Part shown: in pieces, positions 23,978 through 31,782 of the stretch | Layout: each line of letters opens with the position of its first letter | Position numbering within the stretch: position 1 is the first letter of the stretch | Assembly: GCA_947505245.1 (NCBI GenBank) | Contig: CANNIZ010000053.1 | Location: forward strand, 1-33,322 | Length of the DNA: 33,322 nucleotides | Direction: 5' to 3' | Source of the DNA: Pseudomonadota bacterium | GTDB taxonomy: Bacteria; Myxococcota_A; UBA796; GCA-2862545 | Translations under genes and position numbers: made by a program | The notes under the pieces: model-generated | What the model saw: the letters and a program-made list of their open reading frames with translations, nothing else | Databases searched by the model: none | Told to the model about the DNA's origin: nothing

Positions 23978-25600
23978 ATGCGCTGGTGGTTCATCCTGCT
24001 CGGTACCCTGTTGGCTTGTCGGAAGAATGACGCGGACGGCGACGGGTACGTGATCGAGGTCGACTGCAACGACTCGGATGAGAACGTCCACCCGAACGCC
24101 CCCGAGCTTTGCGACGGCGTTGATCAGGACTGCGACCAGATCGTCGACGAAGACGGCACCGGCGGCGACACCTGGTACGAAGACGACGACGGCGACGGCT
24201 ACGGTGACGAAAACACCAAGGACGCCTGCGAGGCACCGGACGGGTACGTCGCCGACGGCGGCGATTGCGACGACTTCCTCGACACGATCAACCCCGGTCG
24301 CACCGAGACGTGCAACACGATCGACGACAACTGCGACGGCGTGGTTGACGAGCCCACCGCGTCCGACGCGGAGATCTGGTACGTGGACGCCGACGGCGAC
24401 GGCTACGGTGCGGGTGACGCGATCACGGCGTGCGAGCTCGCGGGCGGCGTCCAGAACAAGGACGACTGCGACGACAAAGACGGCGACATCAACCCGGACG
24501 GCTTCGAGAAGTGCGACAGCATCGACAACGACTGCGATGGCAAGGCCGATCAGGAAGCCTCGGCGGACTACTACGAGGACGCCGACGCTGACACGTTCGG
24601 CGCGCCGGCGACCAAGCAGGCGCTTTGCGGAAAACACGATGGTTGGGTCACCGACGGCACGGACTGTGACGACGACAAGGACGCCGTCAACCCCGATGCC
24701 GACGAGGTCTGCAACGGCTTCGACGACGACTGCGACACGTTCGTCGACCCGTCCACCAGCCTTGACGCGAAGACGTGGTACCCCGACATTGACGGCGACG
24801 GTGTCGGCGCCGGCGTTTCGTTCATCGCTTGTGAAGGTCCAGACGCCAGCCTCGTCCCCGGTGACTGCAACGACAACGACGGCCACATCACCCCGGGCGA
24901 GCCGGACATCTGCTCCGAAGGGGTCGATCGCAACTGCGACGGCGAGTTCGACGGGTGCGACACCTGCCACCCGTACGAGCCCGTCTCCGACCTGGTCTGG
25001 GAGAAGGACTTCGACGTCGACTTCGGCGGTAGCAAGGGCACGGAAGTTCAAATGGGCGGCGGCCCCGACAAGACGTCGTCAGGCACGGACGCGTTCGCGA
25101 TGGACAGCGTGCTCGATGCCGGCACCTACGCGTGGGACGGGACCAGCTTCACGAGCTGCAACGTCGGCGGCGAGCTGCTTCAGCTCGAGAGCTCCGGCAC
25201 CTACACCAACCCGACGTTCGGCACTCTGGACGTCGTGGCCACGGACAACCCCGCGCGCGTGGTACTGCCCAAGTTCGATCAGGTCGGCACTGGCGCCACG
25301 TGGACGTTCGACTACGACCTCGAGGTCGACTCGGGCGGCAACGCCACCGCGATCCCGACCGCTGGCTCCTCCACCGAAGAGGACACCGAGTCGGTCACCG
25401 TGCCCGCCGGAACGTTCCTGGCCTGGAAGATCACGAGCACGTGGTCGCAGGACTTCACCGACGCGGGTGGCGACCTCCTCGAACGTGACAGCACGTTCTG
25501 GTACGTCGAAGGTCTCGGCCTGGTAAAGGAGTTGACGATCGACGCCGCCACTGGCGACCTCGTCATCGAGAAGGTCCTCACGGACTACTCGGGGCTCTGA
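23978..25600 (+). CDS. Lipoprotein with five MopE-type metal-binding repeats
   Basis: 540 residues; the ATG follows GGAGG by 7 bases. MRWWFILLGTLLAC is a signal peptide with lipobox LLAC (Cys14). Five Asp/Cys repeats (about 18-58, 65-125, 135-190, 198-257, 266-330) carry DxDGDGxG-type loops, DCDD and CD-x5-DCDG motifs, as in MopE-type proteins that bind copper or calcium. The C-terminal domain (about 335-540) is beta-rich with VTVPAGTFLAWKITSTWSQ and STFWYVEGLGLVKELT; I have seen such segments in bacterial lipoproteins but cannot name the fold with confidence. A surface lipoprotein is likely. It is divergent from the T2SS operon across a shared regulatory gap, and the next gene starts 10 bases after its stop. 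Confidence 0.9.
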   Translation: MRWWFILLGTLLACRKNDADGDGYVIEVDCNDSDENVHPNAPELCDGVDQDCDQIVDEDGTGGDTWYEDDDGDGYGDENTKDACEAPDGYVADGGDCDDFLDTINPGRTETCNTIDDNCDGVVDEPTASDAEIWYVDADGDGYGAGDAITACELAGGVQNKDDCDDKDGDINPDGFEKCDSIDNDCDGKADQEASADYYEDADADTFGAPATKQALCGKHDGWVTDGTDCDDDKDAVNPDADEVCNGFDDDCDTFVDPSTSLDAKTWYPDIDGDGVGAGVSFIACEGPDASLVPGDCNDNDGHITPGEPDICSEGVDRNCDGEFDGCDTCHPYEPVSDLVWEKDFDVDFGGSKGTEVQMGGGPDKTSSGTDAFAMDSVLDAGTYAWDGTSFTSCNVGGELLQLESSGTYTNPTFGTLDVVATDNPARVVLPKFDQVGTGATWTFDYDLEVDSGGNATAIPTAGSSTEEDTESVTVPAGTFLAWKITSTWSQDFTDAGGDLLERDSTFWYVEGLGLVKELTIDAATGDLVIEKVLTDYSGL

Positions 25601-25610
25601 TCAGACGCCC

Positions 25611-26624
25611 ATGGACGTGACCCTGTGGGTGGGCGTCCCCGTGCAAGCCGGGGACGTCTGGGACATCGTCGCTGAGGGGACGTCCGGCACCTGCGCGGTC
25701 GGTCCCTCGCGGCTGACGTGCCCCACCGAGGGGCTCGTCACGTTTCGGTGGGGCCCGAGCAGCGCCGACCCGGCCAACGACCGTCTGATCGTCGGGCAGT
25801 TCGCGCTCGCTCCGGGCGAGCACGGGCTCGCGTGGGCGCTCACGCAGCAGGAGCGCGCGGACCTCGAACGTTGGCGGACCGACGCGCTCGGCGCCGAAGA
25901 CCCGATCGCCCGAAAAGACGCGGTGTACGCGTTGCGGCCGTGGACCTGGCAGGCGAACGGCCCGTTGCCGGCGACGTCCCCGCCGCCGATTCCCGCCGGG
26001 TTCCTCGCGGCCATGTCCCAAGACAAGGTCTGGACTGTCCGGCGCGCGCTCGTCGAGCTTTGCCGCGACCTGCGCGACCCTGACGGCGCACTCGAAGAGG
26101 AGCTGTTCGACACGCTCACAACCCTGGCGGGCGACGCCGACAAGCGCGTCGCGAAGGCGGCGGAGAAGGCGATCGCTGCTGCCGCGATCTCCGATCGGGT
26201 GCCCGCGGAGCAGGCCTGGGAGCGAGCGTTCAACGCCGTGTCCGACCCGGGCGCCTCCGGACGCTCGGCCGCGCTGACGCTCGCAAAGCTCGGCTCCGCG
26301 CTCCCCCCGGGCGGCGACATCGACCCCGAAGCCGCCGTGGCCCGCACCCTCGCGGCCCACCCCGAGCAGGCGTGGCGGGTGTGGGCGGGCTGGAAGGACA
26401 GCGTGCAGTACCAGGACGCATGGGTGCAGACGTTGCTCACCTCGACGATCAGCCTCAACCAGGGCCTCGTGAAGCACTGGGCGAAATTCGACGCCGACCA
26501 TCTCGCGCAGGCGATTCGCAGCTGGGAGCCCGCCGCTCCACACTCGGAGCGATTCCGCGTCCTTGGGCTCTGGCTCGCTGACACCCCGAACGACGAGCTC
26601 CGCTCCGCGCTCGAGCTTCCGTGA
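25611..26624 (+). CDS. Hypothetical protein with helical-repeat-like central region
   Basis: 337 residues from an ATG 10 bases after the upstream stop; no clear SD, so translation may be coupled to the lipoprotein gene. No signal peptide. The N-terminal ~75 residues look beta-rich (VTLWVGVPVQAGDVWDIVAE, with two cysteines). Residues about 85-330 are helical, with repeating helix pairs such as VWTVRRALVELCRDLRD and DKRVAKAAEKAIAAAA that suggest HEAT-type repeats. I recognise no family. The layout suggests a cytoplasmic scaffold or an accessory of the lipoprotein upstream, but that is a guess from position. Confidence 0.75.
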   Translation: MDVTLWVGVPVQAGDVWDIVAEGTSGTCAVGPSRLTCPTEGLVTFRWGPSSADPANDRLIVGQFALAPGEHGLAWALTQQERADLERWRTDALGAEDPIARKDAVYALRPWTWQANGPLPATSPPPIPAGFLAAMSQDKVWTVRRALVELCRDLRDPDGALEEELFDTLTTLAGDADKRVAKAAEKAIAAAAISDRVPAEQAWERAFNAVSDPGASGRSAALTLAKLGSALPPGGDIDPEAAVARTLAAHPEQAWRVWAGWKDSVQYQDAWVQTLLTSTISLNQGLVKHWAKFDADHLAQAIRSWEPAAPHSERFRVLGLWLADTPNDELRSALELP

Positions 26625-26638
26625 CGTGGCGACAAAGG

Positions 26639-26668
26639 TTGAGGTCGGGCTTGCCGAGCGGCTATCGT
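26639..26668 (+). promoter_or_regulatory. Possible sigma-70-type promoter
   Basis: TTGAGG (26639-26644), an 18-base spacer, then TATCGT (26663-26668), each 4 of 6 to consensus. A start near 26675 would leave room for SD GGAG (26680-26683) and the ATG at 26692. Weak match, but the geometry is right. Confidence 0.3.
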
Positions 26669-26691
26669 GACGTTGTCATGGAGCGGCGTCG

Positions 26692-27912
26692 ATGTGTTGG
26701 ATGACTCTCTCTCGGGTAGCGATCTTCGCGCTGTTGCCGTCGTGTGCGCAGGGTCTCGCGTCGGTCGACCCGCACGAGACGGACTCGCCCGGCGACGCTG
26801 ACACCGACGCAGACGCAGACGCCGATTCGGACTCCGACGTCGACCTCGAACGCCTCACGATTCAGCGCCTGGAGCCCACGTACGGCAGCAACGCGGGCGG
26901 CTACGAGGCGACGATTCGCGGCGGGCCGTTCGACGCGTCTGCGAACGTGGCCTTCGTCGGCCCCGAGGCGTCGGCGAGCGCGGACATCGTGTCCGCCACT
27001 GCAGACGAGCTCGTCGTCCGCGTGCCGCAATCCATCGACGTCGGCCAGGTCGAGGTCCGCATCACGACGGACACCCACACCGGCAAGAAGCCCGACGCGT
27101 TTCGGTACTACGCCGACGGCGTTGGCAAGTACGGCGTCATCGGTGGCGTCGAGTGGTACCACGTGCTCGGCACCTACTGGTCGGATCCGCCGCCGCGCGA
27201 CTCGGGCTTCGCCTACGTCTACTTCATCGAGCCGCAGACCGCGGGCTACGTCGAGCTGTACTTCCACCCAAACCGCGCCGGCGACGGCGGCTGCACCAAC
27301 GAATACGGCGCCACCGCTGGATCGGTGGCGCTGTGGGACGGCATGGTCAAGCTCGACCCGCAGAACACCGAGTTGAAGCTCGCCTCGGCCGACCACCCGC
27401 CGATCGCCATGACGCCCGACGCGGTGAATCCCTGGTTCTACTCGACCGCGCTGATGCCCGCCGACTACGTCGATCTGTGGTCGTACAACCTGATGCCCGT
27501 CGACATCGGTGGGGATCTCCCACGCTTCTCGCTCGAAGGCATCGCCCGCACACCCGAGCCGATCAACGTCACCATGCCGGACCTCACCGGCGCTACGGCG
27601 CCCGCCGTGCGCAAGGCGATGCAGCTCGCGTGGGACCCACCGACGGGCTCCGATCCGAGCTACGTCGTCGCGATGCTGGACCGGCTGGACGTGGACACGG
27701 GCGAGATTGTCGAGTCCGTCACCTGCTACATCCGCGACGACGGGACGTTCACGGTGCCACAGGCGTCGTGGACGGCCTGGCCCGAAGGCGCCCAGATCTC
27801 GATCTACGTCGGTCGAGTCACCGAGTCTGCGGTATCCCTCCCCTACAACAACGCGAAGAACGGCGTCGTCGGGGCCTACTACGTACGCGGGGCCGGGTAC
27901 GCCACGCCCTGA
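26692..27912 (+). CDS. IPT/TIG-domain lipoprotein with Asp-rich linker
   Basis: 406 residues; ATG 8 bases after GGAG (an ATG 9 bases further on is possible). The N-terminus has a hydrophobic core and lipobox LPSC (Cys18). Next comes an acidic low-complexity linker (about 27-51, with DADTDADADADSDSDVD) that would lift the protein off the membrane and may bind cations. Residues about 53-140 form an IPT/TIG immunoglobulin-like domain (RLEPTYGSNAGGYEATIRG, then ELVVRVPQSIDVGQVEVRI). The rest (about 145-406) is beta-rich and aromatic; I recognise no family, though the pattern suits a carbohydrate- or adhesion-type surface domain. The mini-ORF at 26678-26704 in another frame is probably incidental. 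Confidence 0.85.
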   Translation: MCWMTLSRVAIFALLPSCAQGLASVDPHETDSPGDADTDADADADSDSDVDLERLTIQRLEPTYGSNAGGYEATIRGGPFDASANVAFVGPEASASADIVSATADELVVRVPQSIDVGQVEVRITTDTHTGKKPDAFRYYADGVGKYGVIGGVEWYHVLGTYWSDPPPRDSGFAYVYFIEPQTAGYVELYFHPNRAGDGGCTNEYGATAGSVALWDGMVKLDPQNTELKLASADHPPIAMTPDAVNPWFYSTALMPADYVDLWSYNLMPVDIGGDLPRFSLEGIARTPEPINVTMPDLTGATAPAVRKAMQLAWDPPTGSDPSYVVAMLDRLDVDTGEIVESVTCYIRDDGTFTVPQASWTAWPEGAQISIYVGRVTESAVSLPYNNAKNGVVGAYYVRGAGYATP

Positions 27913-27928
27913 GGCCCGCGTCCTTGGC

Positions 27929-28639
27929 GTGCGCGTCGACGCGGTCGACGTCGCGGGTCTGCTGGACGACGTCGGTCGCGCGATCGACGCCCGCGGGCGG
28001 CTGACGATCGCCTACGCCAACGTACACGTGGTGAACGTCGCCCAGCACGACCCCGTCCTGCGGGACTTCCTCGAAGGCGCCGATCGTGTGTACGCCGACG
28101 GTTCCGGCGTGGTGCTCGGTGCGCGGATGCTCGGCGCGGACCTCGGCGCGCGCATGACCGGGGCCGACTGGATCTTGGACTTCGCGGCGCGGGCGGAACG
28201 CGAGGGCTGGCGGGTCGGCTGGATCGGCGGCGAGTATGGCGTCGCGGCGGACGCGGTGCGGACGCTGCAAGCTCGGCACCCGAGGCTCGTGGTTCCGTTC
28301 GTCCGCCATGGGCGTCCGCGCGGCGATGACGGCGAGAAGCAGTTGGACCACGAACTCGACGACGCTCATCTCGACGTCCTCCTCGTCGGCATGGGAACGC
28401 CGGTGCAGGAGCGGTGGGTCGCGCGGCGGCGCGCGCGGCTCGATGTGCCCGTCGTGTGGTGCGTCGGGGCGGTCGCGGACTTCGTGAGCGGTCGCACGTC
28501 GCGCGGGCCGGAGTGGTTGTTTCGCCGCCAGGAGTGGCTCGCGAGGCTGCTCGTAGAGCCGCGCCGGCTGTGGCGCCGCTATCTGATCGGCAATCCCCGA
28601 TTCGTGTTGGCCGTTCTCCAGCAGCGGCGGCGTGGTTAG
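27929..28639 (+). CDS. WecG/TagA/CpsF-family glycosyltransferase
   Basis: 236 residues from a GTG, the only conventional in-frame start after the upstream stop. Family similarity (VLGVRVDAVD) begins three codons before it, so a non-canonical start slightly upstream cannot be excluded. Motifs: YANVHVVNVAQHDPVL (29-44), YADGSGVVLGARML (55-68) with the conserved Asp57, RMTGADW, DVLLVGMGTPVQERW and a C-terminal EWLARLLVEPRRLWRRYLIG. In the family these enzymes transfer ManNAc, ManNAcA or similar sugars from UDP to a lipid-linked acceptor in surface polysaccharide or teichoic acid synthesis, at the cytoplasmic face of the membrane. No other polysaccharide gene adjoins it. It lies 16 bases after the lipoprotein gene. 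Confidence 0.92.
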   Translation: MRVDAVDVAGLLDDVGRAIDARGRLTIAYANVHVVNVAQHDPVLRDFLEGADRVYADGSGVVLGARMLGADLGARMTGADWILDFAARAEREGWRVGWIGGEYGVAADAVRTLQARHPRLVVPFVRHGRPRGDDGEKQLDHELDDAHLDVLLVGMGTPVQERWVARRRARLDVPVVWCVGAVADFVSGRTSRGPEWLFRRQEWLARLLVEPRRLWRRYLIGNPRFVLAVLQQRRRG

Positions 28640-28663
28640 CTTCGGGATGTCTCCGGAGAGCCA

Positions 28664-29692
28664 ATGTCCGACCGCGACCGCGCGCTGCAGCGCCTGAAGA
28701 ACCCCGACGGCGCCGCCCTGCGGCGGCTCGCTCAGCTCGTCGTGGACGAGACGACCGCGACCCCGCTCCGAGCGATCGCGACGCCGCGGTTCATCGCGAG
28801 CCAGATCGCCACGTCGCTCGAAGCGGTCGCGCGCGGAGACACGGCGCGCTCGTGGGTGGATCGTCAGATCGCGCGCCAACGCGACGAATGGAAGGACGAG
28901 AAGCGCCCCGTCGGCACGTGGATGCCGAAGGAGGCCGACGAGCCCCTTCGAAAGCTGCTCGCGCGGCAATGGACGCCCGACAAGGACCTGACCATGCGCG
29001 TGCTCGACCAGCCCGCGCTGCGTCGACTGGTCGGGGAGGTCCTGGAAGACTCGCTGATCCGCTTTCAGAAGCGGATGAAGTCAATCGACAAGGCCGGCCT
29101 CGGCGCGTTCGGCGCCCGCGCCGCGAAGCGAAGCCGCGGCCTGTTCGGCGACATGGCGCGGCAGATCGCCCCCGAGCTGCATGGCGTCGCGCACAACCTC
29201 GGCGGCCTCGCGGAGAACCTCGTCGGCGCCGTCACCGAAGAGATCGAACAGGCGCTCGCAGACCGCATCAAGGAGTTCGTCGCCGGCGCCACGAGCGACG
29301 CCCTCGCCACCACCGCGAAGCACCTCGCCGACCCGAAGTACGCGCAAGGGTTCGGGGACCTGCGCGTGGCCGTGCTCGACGTGATCCTCGACACCCCGGT
29401 CGCGAAGCTCGCGGCAGAAGGTGACAAGCTCAAGCCCGAAGAGCTCGTCGACGTGGTCGTCGGCGCGTTGCGCGCGACGTTGGATGCGCCCGACTTCGTG
29501 CAAACCACCGAGGCTCGCGTCGCCAAGGTGCTCGAGCAGGCCGGCGACGGCACGCTCGGCGCCTGGCTCGACGACGTCGGGCTGCGCCAGGTGTGGAGCG
29601 AGACCACGACGGAGCTCGTCCACCAGCGGCTCGTCGCCGTCGTCACGACCCCGGGCTTCGACGCGTGGTGGTCCGAGCTGTTCGCGGACTGA
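28664..29692 (+). CDS. Conserved-looking hypothetical protein, mostly helical
   Basis: 342 residues; ATG preceded by GGAGA with a 5-base spacer. No signal peptide and no clear membrane helix, although residues about 165-245 include amphipathic helices rich in Ala and Gly (GVAHNLGGLAENLVGAVTEE). Tryptophan occurs in a few conserved-looking contexts (ARSWVDRQIARQRDEW, VGTWMPKEADEP). I recognise no domain. It lies 24 bases after the glycosyltransferase gene and is followed by a possible terminator, so it is probably the last gene of that unit. Codon use and third-position GC match its neighbours. Confidence 0.8.
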   Translation: MSDRDRALQRLKNPDGAALRRLAQLVVDETTATPLRAIATPRFIASQIATSLEAVARGDTARSWVDRQIARQRDEWKDEKRPVGTWMPKEADEPLRKLLARQWTPDKDLTMRVLDQPALRRLVGEVLEDSLIRFQKRMKSIDKAGLGAFGARAAKRSRGLFGDMARQIAPELHGVAHNLGGLAENLVGAVTEEIEQALADRIKEFVAGATSDALATTAKHLADPKYAQGFGDLRVAVLDVILDTPVAKLAAEGDKLKPEELVDVVVGALRATLDAPDFVQTTEARVAKVLEQAGDGTLGAWLDDVGLRQVWSETTTELVHQRLVAVVTTPGFDAWWSELFAD

Positions 29693-29711
29693 CCGGTCTC
29701 GGTTCTTTTTT
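29691..29711 (+). terminator. Weak intrinsic terminator candidate
   Basis: Directly at the stop codon: ACCG (29692-29695), loop GTCT, CGGT (29700-29703), then TCTTTTTT, the longest T-run in the neighbourhood. The 4-bp stem is short. The rest of the 97-base gap 29693-29789 shows no clear promoter. Confidence 0.3.
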
Positions 29712-29789
29712 CGCGGAGATCCATGGGATCGCCCGCGGCCGACGCTCCTCCAAATGAACCCGGAAACGAACCCGGGAGCGGAGGTCGCG

Positions 29790-30473
29790 ATGTTCCTTTT
29801 GTCGATGATGATCGGCTGTGAAGGCCCGAATGTCGAAATCTATTCCTGCGAAGACACCGGGTATTGGGACAGCGGGACCGACGGCGTGCCACCTCTGGAA
29901 GAGCAAGACACCGATCACGTCGTCTACGAGGGACCTTACGTCGAGCTCCCCTCCGAGGCGCCGCTCACCTGCAACGTCGGCGAGCCCTCCACCTGCGCGG
30001 ATCCCCTCCCCGACGGGTCGTGGGTGTCGATGTACGCCGAAACCCGCTACGCCTGCGACAGCAGCGCGTCGTACGGCGCTTCGCTCGGCGCGTTCCAGGT
30101 GAGCCACGTCGGTGATGAAGCCGCTCTCGTGCCGGCCATCCTCGTGGGAACATCGATCGCCGTCAGCGCCTCGGACTACGCGGAATGGAGCGGAGAGGCC
30201 GCCTGGGGCTCGACGCTGGACTTGACGGTGGGCGCCGACGGGGTCGCTGCGAGCGAGCTCGACCTCGCCGCCCTGTTGCACCAGCTCGGCGACCCGGACG
30301 TTCAACACTCGATCGACGGGGTGTCGATCGTCGCCGACAGCGACTGCCTTCGGATTGACCTCCAAGGACACATTTGCGACCAGTGCGGCGGCACCTGCGC
30401 GTTCACGACGTCGATCTGGTTGTCGTCGCTCGACGCGGTGTCGGGCTACGGTGTGGTCACAGGTCCGAGGTGA
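29790..30473 (+). CDS. Putative short lipoprotein of the ECF module, cysteine-containing
   Basis: 227 residues. The start is fixed by GGAGG 5 bases before the ATG; an upstream ATG at 29754 has no SD. The N-terminus MFLLSMMIGC resembles a very short lipoprotein signal ending at Cys10, but it lacks basic residues, so export is uncertain. Acidic residues and further cysteines follow (IYSCEDTGYWDSGTD; LTCNVGEPSTC; RYACDSS; a C-terminal CDQCGGTC cluster), suggesting disulfides. No known family. Its stop overlaps the next start (GTGA), tying it to the sigma-factor cassette; it could be a periplasmic ligand or sensor partner. Confidence 0.75.
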   Translation: MFLLSMMIGCEGPNVEIYSCEDTGYWDSGTDGVPPLEEQDTDHVVYEGPYVELPSEAPLTCNVGEPSTCADPLPDGSWVSMYAETRYACDSSASYGASLGAFQVSHVGDEAALVPAILVGTSIAVSASDYAEWSGEAAWGSTLDLTVGADGVAASELDLAALLHQLGDPDVQHSIDGVSIVADSDCLRIDLQGHICDQCGGTCAFTTSIWLSSLDAVSGYGVVTGPR

Positions 30474-31273
30474 ACTTGTTCGCCGCTTTCGCCATGCTCG
30501 CCGCGGCCCAGGCTGCGGCCATGCCGTCGACCGTCGACTTGACGGTTCGCGGTGCGAGCGCGCCGCAGCGGGAGGAGGTGGTGTCCGCGCTCGGCGTGCG
30601 CGGCGTCGAGGTCGATGACGACGCTCGGGCACACGCTGTTGTGGAGTGTACCGACGCGTGTCGGGTGCGGATCTCCGGATCCGGCGGGGCCGCGCGCTCC
30701 ACCGTCTCCCTCGAACGCGTCGGGAACGAGCCGCTGGCGCGGGCAGTGGCGCTCGCCGTCGCCACCGCGCTGGAAGACGCCGCACGACCCGAATCCGGCA
30801 CCCCGACGGTCGCGCTCGGAATCGAGACGAGCGCCGTCCCGCGCGTCGCCCTCGCAGCCGAGTTCCACGTGCCGTTCGGGCGGTTCGACTGGAGCGTTGG
30901 GCCGGTGCTTGCAGTCTCCCTCGCCCATTACCGCGGCGCCGCCACGCCGAGCTGCTGCGGCGGCGCCTGGGCGGGGTCGCTCCTCGCGGCGAACACCGGC
31001 TTCACGGCCCACATCGGGCGCCGCTGGCAGGTGGAGCCCGGCGCCAACATGCGCGTCGGCTACGCGACGCCGTTGTTGACCAGCGACACCGGCATCGTCG
31101 CCGCGACGTCGCGGTTTGGATTCGAGGTGACGCCGTCGGTCGCGGTGCGCACCCCGCGCGGACTCGCGGTGCGCGGGACCCTCATCATTCCCACCTACTC
31201 GGCGTACCTCGACCCGGTCTGGTACCGCGTAGCGCCAACCGTCGAGCTCGCGCTCGTGGCGGCTCTCCAATGA
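30470..31273 (+). CDS. Exported beta-rich protein, probable outer-membrane barrel
   Basis: 267 residues from a GTG overlapping the previous stop by 4 bases. Signal peptide MNLFAAFAMLAAAQA with probable cleavage near AQA/A. Residues about 18-105 form a small domain with a CTDAC motif. Residues about 120-267 contain regularly spaced amphipathic strands with aromatic ends (VALAAEFHVPFGRFDWSVG, WQVEPGANMRVGYATPLL, AYLDPVWYRVAPTVELALV), as in small outer-membrane barrels. No named family. It overlaps the ECF sigma gene start (ATGA), so it may supply or receive the envelope signal. Confidence 0.75.
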   Translation: MNLFAAFAMLAAAQAAAMPSTVDLTVRGASAPQREEVVSALGVRGVEVDDDARAHAVVECTDACRVRISGSGGAARSTVSLERVGNEPLARAVALAVATALEDAARPESGTPTVALGIETSAVPRVALAAEFHVPFGRFDWSVGPVLAVSLAHYRGAATPSCCGGAWAGSLLAANTGFTAHIGRRWQVEPGANMRVGYATPLLTSDTGIVAATSRFGFEVTPSVAVRTPRGLAVRGTLIIPTYSAYLDPVWYRVAPTVELALVAALQ

Positions 31274-31782
31274 GCCTTGACGCGGCCCGTCGCGGCGATC
31301 GGGCCTCGCTCGACGCGCTGCTGCGCGAACATCTGCCCGCGATCCGGCGCACCATCGCGCGTTGCACGGGCGCGGGGCCCGAGGCCGACGACGCCGTCCA
31401 GCAAACGTTAATGGCGGTCGTGCGAGGGATCTCCAGCTTTCGAGGCGACGCCCCGATCGGCGCGTGGATCCACAAGATCGCGGTCCGGCAGGCGTGGGCG
31501 TCGGCGCGGACCCGAGCGAACGTCATCCCGTTCGTCGAGGAGGCCGATACCCGGCCGGCCTCCGGCGAGATGCGCGCCGAGGCCGCCCACGCCGTCGCCC
31601 ACCTCAACCGGCTGTCTCCCGAGCGCCGCGTCGCGTTCGTCCTCCATGACGTGGAGGGGTTCTCGGCGCGCGAGATCGCAGAGACGCTCGATATCCCCGA
31701 AGGAACCGTGAATTCGCGCCTTCGCGAAGCCCGAATGCAGCTGCGTGAGGCGCTCGGCGCCCGCGCGAGGAAGGTCTCGTGA
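31270..31782 (+). CDS. ECF-type RNA polymerase sigma factor
   Basis: 170 residues. Region 2 spans about 15-80 with DDAVQQTLMAVVRGISSFRG (40-59, core binding and -10 recognition) and IGAWIHKIAVRQAW. Region 4 spans about 112-162 with LSPERRVAFVLHDVEGFSAR and a helix-turn-helix EIAETLDIPEGTVNSRLREA that reads the -35 element. Length and the missing regions 1 and 3 are typical of ECF (group 4) factors. It would be held inactive by the downstream anti-sigma protein. The start overlaps the previous stop (ATGA) and the stop overlaps the anti-sigma start (GTGA). Target promoters cannot be told from this window. Confidence 0.96.
   Translation: MSLDAARRGDRASLDALLREHLPAIRRTIARCTGAGPEADDAVQQTLMAVVRGISSFRGDAPIGAWIHKIAVRQAWASARTRANVIPFVEEADTRPASGEMRAEAAHAVAHLNRLSPERRVAFVLHDVEGFSAREIAETLDIPEGTVNSRLREARMQLREALGARARKVS

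Noticed and set aside
29762..29786. ECF-like promoter GGAAAC-N16-GTC upstream of the sigma cassette
   Set aside because: The -10 element would end 3 bases before the start codon, placing the transcript start inside the gene.
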